Shown piece after piece: positions 15,292 to 23,943 of a stretch of 33,879 bases of DNA. The position numbers and the translations under genes are program-made. Each line of letters opens with the position of its first letter. The stretch's first letter is position 1. The DNA is from CAZMVY01 sp964617875 (lineage in GTDB: Bacteria > Planctomycetota > Phycisphaerae > UBA1845 > PWPN01): NCBI GenBank assembly GCA_964617875.1, contig CAZUAI010000058.1, forward strand, positions 1-33,879, given 5' to 3'. Below the pieces are notes generated by a model, which worked only from the letters and a program-made list of their open reading frames with translations, had not been told where the DNA came from and did not search any database.

Positions 15292-15808
15292 TCTTGCCGG
15301 TTACCTCGCCTGCCCACCGCCATCGGCTTTATGGGACGCCAGGGCACAAGATTTCACGACACCCGCGGACCCGCCAATAGACCATATTTGGGCCACCCGC
15401 GAGAACACATCAGTGACTACCTCTTATCACGAAAACGCTTACGGACAGCCGATTCTTTCCCAAGCCGGTACGTCAAGCCCATAAGCCTCACGAGGAAGCC
15501 CCGCTCATGTTTGTACCCACTGGCCGACACGCCGCCGCAGATCGGACCGCCCTTTTATGCCATAAGCCGCTTCATCCTTCGTGCCTGCAAAAGGTTACAC
15601 GCGGCGATCGACTATCGGATCTTCGCCTGCACGATGAACGGATATCCCGGCGGCATATCAGTATTGTTTTGTGCGCCGCCCCCCCCCCAGGACCTGTATA
15701 ACCACGCACGCCGGGGCTGTCGCCGGCTGAAAAGTAACTCGCACCCGAAACATGACGATACCAGAACGACCGGCCCGCCCCGCCGACGGCGGCCCTAAGG
15801 AGGCGTTG
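15292..15808. promoter_or_regulatory. Divergent intergenic region (gsp operon / aldehyde dehydrogenase operon)
   Basis: These 517 bp have no credible gene and lower GC than their surroundings. They hold a run of ten C at 15679-15688, nine bases before TATAAC (15697-15702), a possible -10 for the plus-strand operon; no well-spaced -35 is visible. CCATAAGCC occurs directly at 15479-15487 and 15560-15568, and a near copy lies inverted at 15325-15334. TTATG-C-CATAA at 15555-15565 is a small perfect palindrome overlapping the second copy. A good ribosome site (AAGGAGG, 15797-15803) serves the downstream gene. I found no convincing promoter for gspF. Confidence 0.45.
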
Positions 15809-17254
15809 ATGGGCGCAGCCACCGCAACCCTGGAAACCACCGGCGTCGAGGCCATTATGGCGAAGGCCGTCCGCGCGGCCGCCGTCTTCAATCAACTCGA
15901 CCAGGAACAAACCGACCGCATCGTCCGGGCCGTCTACGAAGCGGGTTTCAATGCCCGCGTCCGGCTTGCACACGCCGCCCACGAAGAGACGAAGCTGGGC
16001 GTCTGGCAGGACAAGGTCATCAAGAACGTCGTGGCCACGCAACTGGTCTACGAGGACATCCGGCACGAGAAGACCGTCGGCGTGATCCACCACGATGACG
16101 AACGCGGAATCACCGAGATCGCCCAGCCGCTCGGCCCGATCTACGCCATCATCCCGGTGACCAATCCTACCTCAACCGTGCTGTTCAAGATCCTCATCGC
16201 GTTGAAGACGCGCAACCCCCTCATCATCCGCCCCCACCGCAACGCCACGAACTGCTCGATCGAGGCGGCAAGAATCTGCTACGAGGCGGCCTTGTCCCAG
16301 GACGCGCCGGAGGACTGCGTCCAGTGGGTCAGCCACCTCAGCCGCGAGGAGACGCAGGCGATGATGGCCCACCCGCGGCTCGCGCTCGTCCTTGCCACGG
16401 GCGGAAGCTCGCTGGTCAAGGCCGCGTACAGTTCGGGCACGCCGGCCCTCGGCGTGGGGGCCGGCAACGTCCCGGTCTTCATCGAACGCACCGCCGACAT
16501 CCCGTTCGCCGTCGGCGAGATCATGGCATCGAAGACCTTCGACAACGGCACCGTCTGCGCGAGCGAACAGGCGATCGTCGTCGAGAAGGCCGTGCTGGGC
16601 CAGACCGTCGATGCGCTCCAGGCCCACGGGGCGTATTTCCTCGACGCCGAGCAGGCCCGGCGCGTCGAGGCCGTCGCCTTCGACCGCGACAAAGGCGTCA
16701 TGACCACGGAGATCATCGGCCAGCCGGTGGACGCGATCGCCCGCATGGCCGGCATCACCGTACCCGCCGGCACCCGGCTGCTCGTCGCCCGCCTCGACGG
16801 CGTGGGCCGCGACTACCCCCTCTCCGGCGAAATCCTGGCCCCCATCATCGCCTTCTACGCCGCCGACGATTTCGACGCCGCCGCCGCCCTGTGCATCGAC
16901 CTGAACTTCTACGGCGGCATGGGCCATACGGTCAGCATGTTCTCCAACGACGAGGCGCGGATCCGCGAGTTCTCGCTCCTGATGAACGCCGGCCGCATCG
17001 TGGTCAACATGCCCTCGAGCCAGGGCGGCGTCGGCGGCATCTACAACCGCCTCCGGCCCTCCTTCACGCTGGGCTGCGGGACCGGCGGCAAGAACATCAC
17101 CACGGACAACATCACCGCCCGCCACCTGCTGAACATCCAGCGGATCACCCGCCGGCGAATGAACGAACGGTTCGAAAGATTCGACAAGGCCCGCTACCTG
17201 GACGAGTCGCTGGACGTGCGGGCGATCGAGGAAGCGTACAACCGCAACTGGTGA
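15809..17254 (+). CDS. CoA-acylating aldehyde dehydrogenase (AdhE N-domain type)
   Basis: The protein has 481 residues and forms one aldehyde dehydrogenase domain of the AdhE/EutE kind, which interconverts an aldehyde, CoA and NAD+ with acyl-CoA and NADH. Diagnostic segments are P-V-T-N-P-T-S-T-V-L-F-K (116-127), G-V-G-A-G-N-V-P-V-F (215-224) and F-D-N-G-T-V-C-A-S-E-Q with catalytic Cys250. The C-terminus has T-L-G-C-G-T-G-G-K-N (420-429), as in AdhE. The iron-dependent alcohol dehydrogenase half of AdhE is missing. The ATG at 15809 follows AAGGAGG by five bases; an ATG at 15752 has no ribosome site. The gene leads an operon with partner-switching genes 31 bp downstream. No microcompartment shell gene is seen. 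Acetaldehyde is the likely but unproven substrate. Confidence 0.88.
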   Translation: MGAATATLETTGVEAIMAKAVRAAAVFNQLDQEQTDRIVRAVYEAGFNARVRLAHAAHEETKLGVWQDKVIKNVVATQLVYEDIRHEKTVGVIHHDDERGITEIAQPLGPIYAIIPVTNPTSTVLFKILIALKTRNPLIIRPHRNATNCSIEAARICYEAALSQDAPEDCVQWVSHLSREETQAMMAHPRLALVLATGGSSLVKAAYSSGTPALGVGAGNVPVFIERTADIPFAVGEIMASKTFDNGTVCASEQAIVVEKAVLGQTVDALQAHGAYFLDAEQARRVEAVAFDRDKGVMTTEIIGQPVDAIARMAGITVPAGTRLLVARLDGVGRDYPLSGEILAPIIAFYAADDFDAAAALCIDLNFYGGMGHTVSMFSNDEARIREFSLLMNAGRIVVNMPSSQGGVGGIYNRLRPSFTLGCGTGGKNITTDNITARHLLNIQRITRRRMNERFERFDKARYLDESLDVRAIEEAYNRNW

Positions 17255-17285
17255 AGCCGCCCGGTCGCGGACGAAAGGAAATCGC

Positions 17286-17579
17286 ATGGTCGAGACACCA
17301 ACGGAAACCCACGAACTGGTCGTCGCGCTCAATGGCCGGATGGACACGGCGGCGTGCACCGCGGCCGAAGAGAGCATTCTCGGCCAGGTGCGCGGGGCCG
17401 CGGGGCCGGTCGTCTTCGACTTGAGCCGCGTGGACTACGTGAGTTCGATGTTCCTGCGGATCTGCCTGAAAGCCGTGCAGCAGGTCGGGCCCGCCCGGTT
17501 CTCGCTGCGGCATGCCGGCCCGGAGATCCGGAAGGTGTTCAAGATTGCGGGCTTCGATCGGGAAATCCGTATCGAGTGA
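17286..17579 (+). CDS. STAS-domain anti-sigma factor antagonist (RsbV/SpoIIAA-like)
   Basis: The protein has 97 residues and is a single STAS domain: L-V-V-A-L-N-G-R-M-D-T-A (11-22), then V-V-F-D-L-S-R-V-D-Y-V-S-S-M-F-L (42-57), and a terminal helix E-I-R-K-V-F-K-I-A-G-F. The serine at 54 aligns with the phosphorylated serine of SpoIIAA/RsbV, but the canonical D-S-S-G context reads S-S-M-F here. In the classical switch the kinase phosphorylates the antagonist and the phosphatase reactivates it. AAGGA lies seven bases before the ATG. It is followed by the kinase gene. Confidence 0.85.
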   Translation: MVETPTETHELVVALNGRMDTAACTAAEESILGQVRGAAGPVVFDLSRVDYVSSMFLRICLKAVQQVGPARFSLRHAGPEIRKVFKIAGFDREIRIE

Positions 17580-17613
17580 GAACGGCCGACATCCGGCCGA
17601 TGCCGAGCCACAC

Positions 17614-18057
17614 GTGATCACGCTGCGGAACCGGCTGAACGAACTGGGCAGGCTCGCCGAAGCCGTGGCCGCATTCGCCAGGGCGAACGGCCTCTCGCGC
17701 GACACGGCAAACGACGTCAACCTCGTCCTCGAAGAGGTCATCACCAACATCATCCGATACGGCTACGAGGACGACCGCGAACACGAAATCGTCGTCCGCG
17801 GCTGCCTCGCGCACGGGGAGCTGCGCCTGGAGGTGGAGGACGACGCCCGGGCGTTCAACCCGCTGCAGGTCCCTCCGCCGGACACCGAGCAGCCGCTCGA
17901 GGAACGGCCCGTCGGCGGGCTGGGCATCCACTTTGTCCGCCGGCTCATGGACCACGTCAGCTACCGCCGCAGGCGGAACCGCAACATCCTGACCCTTCGC
18001 AAGACCCTGGCCACGCGCGACCCGGCCGGAGCACACCGATGCGGCATTCGCAACTGA
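17614..18057 (+). CDS. RsbW/SpoIIAB-like serine kinase (HATPase)
   Basis: The protein has 147 residues of the GHKL ATPase fold. The N-box is E-E-V-I-T-N-I-I-R-Y-G-Y (40-51), the G1 region E-D-D-A-R-A-F-N-P (75-83), the G2 region G-G-L-G-I-H-F-V-R-R (101-110). It most likely phosphorylates the STAS protein encoded just upstream and binds a sigma factor or other target. The start is uncertain: GTG at 17614 lies 34 bp after the STAS stop and begins at the first conserved strand, while an ATG at 17512 would overlap the STAS gene by 68 bp. The 3' end overlaps the phosphatase gene by 19 bp. Confidence 0.85.
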   Translation: MITLRNRLNELGRLAEAVAAFARANGLSRDTANDVNLVLEEVITNIIRYGYEDDREHEIVVRGCLAHGELRLEVEDDARAFNPLQVPPPDTEQPLEERPVGGLGIHFVRRLMDHVSYRRRRNRNILTLRKTLATRDPAGAHRCGIRN

Positions 18058-20042
18058 CGAAGGCCGGCCGGCACGGAATCGCCCTCAAGCTCGTCGGCCT
18101 GATCGTGCCGACCTGCGCCGCGATGTTCGCGATCGCATTCGGATACAGCCACTTCATGGCACGCAGGATCGTCTTTCGCCATATTCAGGACAGCGCCCGC
18201 AACCTCGCCGCCTCAACCGCACACCAGATCGAGGCCGACCTCCGGCCCGTGGAGCGGGTGCCGCGCGATCTCGCGTGCCTGCTCGAACAGGCGCCGTACA
18301 ACGCCAACGAATTGAACAGGTTTCTGCTCTCCGCCGTCCGCAACAACCCCGAGGTGTTCGGCTCGACTGTCGCCTTTGAGCCCCGCGCCTTTGACCCGGC
18401 CCGGTTCTACTTCGCCCCCTACTGCTACCGCAACGGCAGCGCCATCGAGACGAAGTATCTCGGCGGAGACGACTATCGCTACCACGAGTGGGAGTGGTAC
18501 GCCGTCCCCCGCGAAACGCAGAAGCCCGCCTGGACCGAGCCCTACCTCGACAGGGGCGGCGGCGGCGTGCTGATGGCCACGTATTCGGTGCCCCTCTGGC
18601 AAACCGCCCGCGGCGAGCGCGCGTTTCGCGGCGTCGTGACGGCCGACGTCTCGCTGGCGTGGCTGCAGGACCTGATGAAGTCGATCCGCATCGCCCGGAG
18701 CGGCTACGGCTTCCTCATCTCGGCGAAGGGAACGGTCATCACCCACCCCGACGCCGGCCTGGTAATGAACCGGACGCTGTTCGAGATCGCCCGCGAACGG
18801 CACGACCCGAAACTCGAAGCGCTCGCCCGCGACATGACCTCCGGAAAAGCAGGCATCCTCCCGTGGAAAAGCCTCGTGACGGAGCAGGAATGCTGGCTGG
18901 CGTATCACCCGCTGACGCCCACGGGCTGGTCGGTCGGCGTCGTGTTCCCGCAGGACGAACTGCTCGCGGACATCCGCTATCTCGGTCGGATCGTCCTGGC
19001 CGTCGGCTGCGCGGGGTTCGCGTGGCTGTTGATCGCGACCGTCTTCATCGCCCGCTCGATCGCCCGCCCGCTGCGGAGCCTCGCGGACGCCACGTGCGAA
19101 ATCGCCGCGGGCAACCTCGACTTCGACGTGCCGGCGATCCGAACGCGGGACGAGGTCGGCCGGCTCGCCGAATCCTTCGCCCACATGAAGGACTCGCTCA
19201 GGCGGCACATCGAGCGGCTCAAGGCCACGACCGCCGCCAGGGAACGCATCGAGGGCGAACTCCGCATCGCGCACGAAATCCAGATGAACATCCTGCCGAA
19301 GACCTTCCCGGCCTTCCCCGACCGGCGGGACTTCGACATCTACGCAACGCTCCGGCCCGCCAAAGAGGTCGGCGGCGATCTCTACGACTTCTTCCTGCTC
19401 GACGACGACCACCTGTGCTTCTGCGTCGGCGACGTCTCCGGCAAGGGCGTGCCGGCGGCGCTGTTCATGGCCGTGACAAAGACGCTGCTCAAGGCCGCCG
19501 CCCGAACGACGCGAAGCCCCTCCGAGGCCCTCACGCGGGTGAACGACGATGTGGTCCAGGAAAACCGGACCGCGATGTTCGTCACCGTGTTCTGCGGCGT
19601 GCTCGACCTGCGGACCGGACGCCTGGAGTACTCCAACGCCGGGCACAACCCGCCCTTCATCCTCCGCAGCGACGGACGGCTCGAGTCGATCGACGACCCC
19701 GACGGCCCCGTCGTCGGCGTCATCCCCGGCTCCCGCTACGGCTGCCGACAGACCGACCTCCGGCCGGGCGACACGCTGTACCTCTACACCGACGGCGTCA
19801 CGGAGGCCATGAACGAACACGAGGAACTCTTCACCGACGCGAGGCTTCGCGACCTCCTCGCACGGAGCCGCGCCGAGTCACCCCGCGAACTGGTGGACCG
19901 CACCTACCGCGAGGTGGAGGTCTTCTGCCGCAACGCACCCCCCTCTGACGACATCACGGTCCTGGCCCTCCGCTTTGCATCGGTCGGCGACCGGCCGGCG
20001 TCGCCCGCCGCCATCGACACCCCCGCGACCGCGAATGCGTAG
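18039..20042 (+). CDS. Membrane sensor phosphatase: Cache, HAMP and PP2C/SpoIIE domains (RsbU-like)
   Basis: The protein has 667 residues. A membrane helix (about 15-40) is followed by an extracytoplasmic dCache-like sensor (about 45-305; Y-R-Y-H-E-W-E-W-Y near 146-154 is typical), a second helix (about 316-340), a HAMP domain (R-S-I-A-R-P-L, 340-346, to about 392), a short coiled coil, and a PP2C-type phosphatase (about 410-646). Metal-site motifs are G-G-D-L-Y-D (446-451), G-D-V-S-G-K-G (464-470), Y-T-D-G-V-T-E (583-589) and S-D-D-I-T (637-641). It should dephosphorylate the operon's STAS protein in response to an external ligand. GGAG lies nine bases before the ATG. The ligand is unknown; Cache domains commonly bind small organic acids or amino acids. 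Confidence 0.92.
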   Translation: MRHSQLTKAGRHGIALKLVGLIVPTCAAMFAIAFGYSHFMARRIVFRHIQDSARNLAASTAHQIEADLRPVERVPRDLACLLEQAPYNANELNRFLLSAVRNNPEVFGSTVAFEPRAFDPARFYFAPYCYRNGSAIETKYLGGDDYRYHEWEWYAVPRETQKPAWTEPYLDRGGGGVLMATYSVPLWQTARGERAFRGVVTADVSLAWLQDLMKSIRIARSGYGFLISAKGTVITHPDAGLVMNRTLFEIARERHDPKLEALARDMTSGKAGILPWKSLVTEQECWLAYHPLTPTGWSVGVVFPQDELLADIRYLGRIVLAVGCAGFAWLLIATVFIARSIARPLRSLADATCEIAAGNLDFDVPAIRTRDEVGRLAESFAHMKDSLRRHIERLKATTAARERIEGELRIAHEIQMNILPKTFPAFPDRRDFDIYATLRPAKEVGGDLYDFFLLDDDHLCFCVGDVSGKGVPAALFMAVTKTLLKAAARTTRSPSEALTRVNDDVVQENRTAMFVTVFCGVLDLRTGRLEYSNAGHNPPFILRSDGRLESIDDPDGPVVGVIPGSRYGCRQTDLRPGDTLYLYTDGVTEAMNEHEELFTDARLRDLLARSRAESPRELVDRTYREVEVFCRNAPPSDDITVLALRFASVGDRPASPAAIDTPATANA

Positions 20043-20138
20043 CCGCGGGCAACCGCCCGCCTCGCCGGCGCGCCGCTTGGACGCCATCATTCTTCCGTCC
20101 TTCGCGCATCGGTTTCCGTCATCGCCGCGGACGTGCGG

Positions 20139-20175
20139 AAGCGACGGATCCTGCCCGCTTGCACGGCCGTCGCTT
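20139..20175. terminator. Inverted repeat between convergent operons, possible terminator
   Basis: Nine-bp perfect arms (AAGCGACGG / CCGTCGCTT) flank a 19-nt loop in the 169-bp gap between the phosphatase gene and the converging membrane-protein gene. There is no U-tract on either strand, so termination is only suggested by position. Confidence 0.3.
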
Positions 20176-20211
20176 GCGCGAGGGGCCCCTGTCTGGCGTT
20201 GCGTAAGCGTT

Positions 20212-21024
20212 TCAGCGTTGCGCCGGCGCGGACGCGGCCGGCAAGGGCGCGGGCCGCAGACCGCGACGCTGGGCGAGAATGGCGATGAGGCCCCAGACGC
20301 CAAGGACGATGAGCGCTTCATTCGGACGCTGACGGCAGAGGTCGATGCCCTGCGGCCAGTAGCGGCTGACCAGCGGAATGGCACCGCCGAGAATCAAGGC
20401 CGTGCCGACCGCCGCCGTACCGATCACGATCGCCCAGCGGTAGGCCAGAAGCCCGAAGGCCGCGCCGACGAGGAACGCCGCACCGAGGATGACGACCAGC
20501 CGCCGGCTGTCGCCGGGATACTTGGCCCACACGTGGCCGACGAACGCCCGGCCGTACTCCGCCGGATGCATCTGCTGGCTCGCGACCTGCTGGGCGGGGC
20601 TCATCAGGGCGAAGCCCTCGCCCGTCGCCCCGCCGGCGATCCGGGCGTCCTCGAACTCCTGCCAGATCCCGGGCACCGTCGGCCCGATGGCCACGCCCGC
20701 GGCGATCAGCACCGCCACCGTCCCGGCGAGCAGCGCCACCCACAGGCGGAAGAAGGCGTAGCCCACCAGGCCGGCCAGCACGACGCCCAGGAGGATCGCC
20801 GTGATGATGCTCACGTTGAGTTGGCCCGCCACCTGCGCGCCGACCGCCGCCCCGGCCCCGGCGAAGCCCAGCACGATCACCGAGCGAACGAGCCGCGCCC
20901 CGGCCAGGCAGAAGACCAGGCCGACGACGATGCTCACGGCCGCCGGCCACAACGGCATCGCCGCATCGCCCGACGGCATGTGGTAGCGGATGAACTCCTG
21001 AATCTGGGTCAGCCAGTCCGGCAT
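20212..21024 (-). CDS. Polytopic membrane protein (DUF4203/TMEM198-like), unknown function
   Basis: The protein has 270 residues and about seven predicted membrane helices: roughly 25-46, 47-68, 72-92 and 93-115, then a soluble loop (about 118-172) with Q-Q-V-A-S-Q-Q-M-H-P-A-E-Y, then three more up to about 258. Small-residue-rich helices (A-G-A-G-A-A-V-G) recall the DUF4203/TMEM198 group, but this is a weak match by eye. The ATG lies 24 bp after the ftsQ stop on the same strand, so it is probably the last gene of the murC operon. I assign no function. Confidence 0.7.
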   Translation of the reverse strand: MPDWLTQIQEFIRYHMPSGDAAMPLWPAAVSIVVGLVFCLAGARLVRSVIVLGFAGAGAAVGAQVAGQLNVSIITAILLGVVLAGLVGYAFFRLWVALLAGTVAVLIAAGVAIGPTVPGIWQEFEDARIAGGATGEGFALMSPAQQVASQQMHPAEYGRAFVGHVWAKYPGDSRRLVVILGAAFLVGAAFGLLAYRWAIVIGTAAVGTALILGGAIPLVSRYWPQGIDLCRQRPNEALIVLGVWGLIAILAQRRGLRPAPLPAASAPAQR

Positions 21025-21048
21025 GGCCCTCGTCCCGCGGGCGACTGC

Positions 21049-21975
21049 TCAGCGGCCGGCCCCGCCGTTGGCAACGCGTGTCCCGCTGTCGCCCGGTTGC
21101 GGCACGATCACCGCGTTATTGTACACGCTCACGTCGATATACGCCCGGGCCGGATCGACCCGCAACTGGTGCTCGATATTCCGAATCTTCTCCGCCGGCG
21201 TCGGCTCCTCGATCTCTTCGCCGGGGGCCGAGCCCCAGCGGATCCGCGTGCCCTGCTGCGTCGCAAGCACGATGTGGCTCCGGCCCGCGTCGCGCCGGCC
21301 GCGATAGTTCGATACGTCGATCGACGCGATCCGGTTCGCCCACGGCAGGTCGAAGAACATCGCCGTCAGCCGGATCCCCGCCTGGAGATCGCTTCCTGTC
21401 CACTTCTGCCCCACCGGCGGCGGCGGCGACGACACCCCGGCGATCATGATCCACCCGGGACTCAGACGATCGTAAACCTCCGGCAGCCGATACCCTTCGA
21501 TATCGACGGGCACATATTCGTCCTTCACCTGGACCATGCCGATCGGACGCCGGTACTCGCACTTGACCCGCACCGAGCCGTCCGGGTATTTGCGGACCCA
21601 GTGCACGTCCTTCACCCACCCGCTGCGTCGGAATCGTTCGGCAACGCGCACTGTCAGCTGGTCGTCCAGCCACGCATCCGATGCGTCGAGCGCGACGGCG
21701 GACGCCAATCGAGGCGTCCAGCCCTCCTTCTCGGCCCAGTCCGGCAGATCGGCGAGCATCAGGCGCGGTTTCGGGTTGCACGCCTCCAGTTGCCGGGCCG
21801 TCTGTTCCATCCGACCCAGCGCCCAGCGCACCGAAACGACCAGCGCGACAACGGCCAGCACGGTCAGCCATTGCTGACGGCTCAGCCGCCCGACGAACGC
21901 CGCGACGCGCGCCGCCGTGCGCCGGATGACGCCCGGCTCGCCCGGTCCCTGGTTCTGTCGCGATCGTCGTCCCAT
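21049..21975 (-). CDS. ftsQ: FtsQ/DivIB-like cell division protein
   Basis: The protein has 308 residues. A basic cytoplasmic N-terminus (to about 35) precedes one membrane helix (about 36-51). A POTRA-like region follows (about 85-145; V-A-E-R-F-R-R-S-G-W-V-K-D-V then G-S-V-R-V-K-C-E-Y-R-R-P-I), and a C-terminal FtsQ-like beta domain (about 150-290; W-A-N-R-I-A-S-I-D-V, then Y-I-D-V-S-V-Y-N-N-A-V-I). In most bacteria FtsQ links FtsB/FtsL to the divisome. The sequence is divergent; the call rests on architecture and on its place after ddl. The ATG at 21975 is chosen because the open frame upstream overlaps ddl. No ftsA or ftsZ follows. Confidence 0.75.
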   Translation of the reverse strand: MGRRSRQNQGPGEPGVIRRTAARVAAFVGRLSRQQWLTVLAVVALVVSVRWALGRMEQTARQLEACNPKPRLMLADLPDWAEKEGWTPRLASAVALDASDAWLDDQLTVRVAERFRRSGWVKDVHWVRKYPDGSVRVKCEYRRPIGMVQVKDEYVPVDIEGYRLPEVYDRLSPGWIMIAGVSSPPPPVGQKWTGSDLQAGIRLTAMFFDLPWANRIASIDVSNYRGRRDAGRSHIVLATQQGTRIRWGSAPGEEIEEPTPAEKIRNIEHQLRVDPARAYIDVSVYNNAVIVPQPGDSGTRVANGGAGR

Positions 21976-22007
21976 GTCACGCACCGCAAGGGCACAACGC
22001 CCCGCCG

Positions 22008-23009
22008 TCAGCCGGCCACGCGGCCCCGGACGGCCCCCGCCGCCCGATTCATTGCCAGCCCGACAAGCGTCTGGCACAGCTCGGCGAAGCCGATGCCCGC
22101 CTGCGCCGCCGCCTTCGGCAGGAGCGAGTGGTCCGTAAAGCCCGGAATCGTGTTGATCTCCAGCAGGTACGGCTCGCCCGTCTCCTCTTCGACCATCCAG
22201 TCCACGCGGGCGAAGTCCCGGCAGCCCACCGCCTTGAACGCCGACACGCTCCACTCCCGCAACCGCTGCAGCGCCGCCGGCGCCAGCGGAATGTCAAACA
22301 GGTATTCGGTATTCTCGTCGATGTATTTCGCCTGGTAGTCGTAGAAGCCGCGCGCCGTCCGGATCCAGATCGGCGGCAACGCCTGATCGTCCACCACCCC
22401 GACGGTAATCTCCAGCCCCTTGACGTACTGCTCGATGAGACACTGGCCGTACTTCCGCACGAGGTTTCGGACGGCCGGAATGAACGCCGTCGCGTCGCGG
22501 ATGATCTCGCAATCGACGCTGCTGCCTTCGGCCACGGGCTTGACGACGACCGGCGGCGTCCAGTTCGAGCACGCCTGCCGCCACCGCGACGGCCGGGCAA
22601 TGTCGAACCGCGGCGTCGGAATGCCGGCGTCGATGCAGCGGGCCTTCGTGCGCACCTTGTTCATCGCCAGCGCGGAGGCCGCCGGACCCGAACCGCAGTA
22701 CGGAATCCCCCGCTTCTCGAGAAGGCCCTGGATCTGCCCATCCTCGCCGAACGTCCCGTGCAGCGCGATGAACACGACATCCGCCGGGACATCGAGCGCG
22801 CTCAGGTCCGGCGGCACGATATCCGCCTCGTGAACCTCGTGCCCGAGCAGACGCAGGGCCGCCGCGACCGCACGGCCGCTCTTGAGGCTCACCTCGCGCT
22901 CGGAACTCGGCCCGCCGCAAAGCACCGTGATCCGCAACGGGCGACCGAACGCCGACCACGCCGGCGTCCCGCCCGAACCGCTCCCTGGCATCCTTGCCGT
23001 CTGACTCAT
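22008..23009 (-). CDS. ddl: D-alanine--D-alanine ligase
   Basis: The protein has 333 residues and is an ATP-grasp ligase joining two D-alanines with ATP for the peptidoglycan stem peptide. Visible motifs: G-G-P-S-S-E-R-E-V-S-L (32-42), H-G-T-F-G-E-D-G-Q-I-Q-G (85-96), V-V-V-K-P-V-A-E-G-S-S-V (154-165), F-A-R-V-D-W (266-271) and the metal-binding E-I-N-T-I-P-G-F-T (284-292). The first 24 residues are an extension rich in Gly, Ser and Pro. The ATG at 23009 overlaps the murB stop (ATGA), indicating coupling; an ATG 45 bp upstream lies inside murB. Confidence 0.96.
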   Translation of the reverse strand: MSQTARMPGSGSGGTPAWSAFGRPLRITVLCGGPSSEREVSLKSGRAVAAALRLLGHEVHEADIVPPDLSALDVPADVVFIALHGTFGEDGQIQGLLEKRGIPYCGSGPAASALAMNKVRTKARCIDAGIPTPRFDIARPSRWRQACSNWTPPVVVKPVAEGSSVDCEIIRDATAFIPAVRNLVRKYGQCLIEQYVKGLEITVGVVDDQALPPIWIRTARGFYDYQAKYIDENTEYLFDIPLAPAALQRLREWSVSAFKAVGCRDFARVDWMVEEETGEPYLLEINTIPGFTDHSLLPKAAAQAGIGFAELCQTLVGLAMNRAAGAVRGRVAG

Positions 23010-23941
23010 GACCGCGACTCCGATTTCGCCAGCCCGTCCGTCCGCGCCGCCCATTCCCCGTCGCCGCCCCAGACCTGGACTTCCAGTTCCAGGTCCACGC
23101 CGAACTCGTCGGCCACGCGCCGGCGCACCACGTCAATCAACGTAAGGACATCCGAGGCCGATGCCCCGTCCGACGCCACGATGAAGTTCGCGTGCTCCGG
23201 CGAAACCACCGCCCCGCCGACGGTCGCGCCTTTCATCCCCGCCCGGTCGATCAACGCCCCGGCGGAGGCCCCGGGCGGGTTCTTGAACACGCAGCCGGCG
23301 CTGTCCGCCGCGAGCGGCTGCGACTTCCGCTTGAACTCCCACACCTCCCGATACCGCTGCATCGCCGCGCCGGGCGCGCTCGGAGACAGTGCCAGTTCCG
23401 CACGCTCGATGATCGTGTCCCCGAGCCCGCACCGGCGATACCCGAACCCCAGTTCCTCGTGCTTCCACTCACGACGGCATCCGGACCGATCCACGGTCCA
23501 TACACGCCGAACGACATCACCAATCTGGCCGAACTTCCCCCCCGCGTTCATGCGAATGCACCCCCCGACCGTGCCGGGAATGCCCGCCATGCACTCCAGG
23601 CCCGACAGGTTCCGCCGCACCGATTCGATCGTCAGACGGGCCATGTCAACGCCCGCGCCCACCACGACGCGCGGCGTGTTCCAGATCACGCGCGAGAACT
23701 CGCCGCCCTTCAACTGAACGACCACGCCGTCCACGCCGTCGTCGCGGATCAGCACATTCGCCCCCCCGCCCAGCACGTAAACGGGCAACTGCTCGTCCCG
23801 GGCCTTCGAAAGCACCGCCCCGAGTTGACCCGGAGACTCCACCTGCGCCAGGACCCGTGCCCTGCCGCCCAGCCCGAATGACGTGAGCGGCGCCAGCGGG
23901 GCGTTCTCGACGTACCTCGGCGACGAATCAGACCCGGACAT
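23006..23941 (-). CDS. murB: UDP-N-acetylenolpyruvoylglucosamine reductase
   Basis: The protein has 311 residues and catalyses the NADPH-dependent, FAD-bound reduction that makes UDP-MurNAc. FAD-binding segments are L-G-G-G-A-N-V-L-I-R-D-D-G (57-69) and G-I-P-G-T-V-G-G (120-127). F-G-Y-R-R-C (166-171) carries the conserved Tyr-Arg pair. The proton donor position reads Cys217 (S-A-G-C-V-F-K-N-P) where many MurB have serine; cysteine is known in some family members. A C-terminal Glu lies in L-E-L-E-V. The ATG is two bases after the murC stop codon. The last 20 residues are an Arg/Ser-rich tail. Confidence 0.95.
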   Translation of the reverse strand: MSGSDSSPRYVENAPLAPLTSFGLGGRARVLAQVESPGQLGAVLSKARDEQLPVYVLGGGANVLIRDDGVDGVVVQLKGGEFSRVIWNTPRVVVGAGVDMARLTIESVRRNLSGLECMAGIPGTVGGCIRMNAGGKFGQIGDVVRRVWTVDRSGCRREWKHEELGFGYRRCGLGDTIIERAELALSPSAPGAAMQRYREVWEFKRKSQPLAADSAGCVFKNPPGASAGALIDRAGMKGATVGGAVVSPEHANFIVASDGASASDVLTLIDVVRRRVADEFGVDLELEVQVWGGDGEWAARTDGLAKSESRS

Positions 23942-23943
23942 CC

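Noticed and set aside
15809..17254. Bacterial microcompartment context for the aldehyde dehydrogenase
   Set aside because: No shell protein, aldolase or encapsulation peptide is recognisable in the window.
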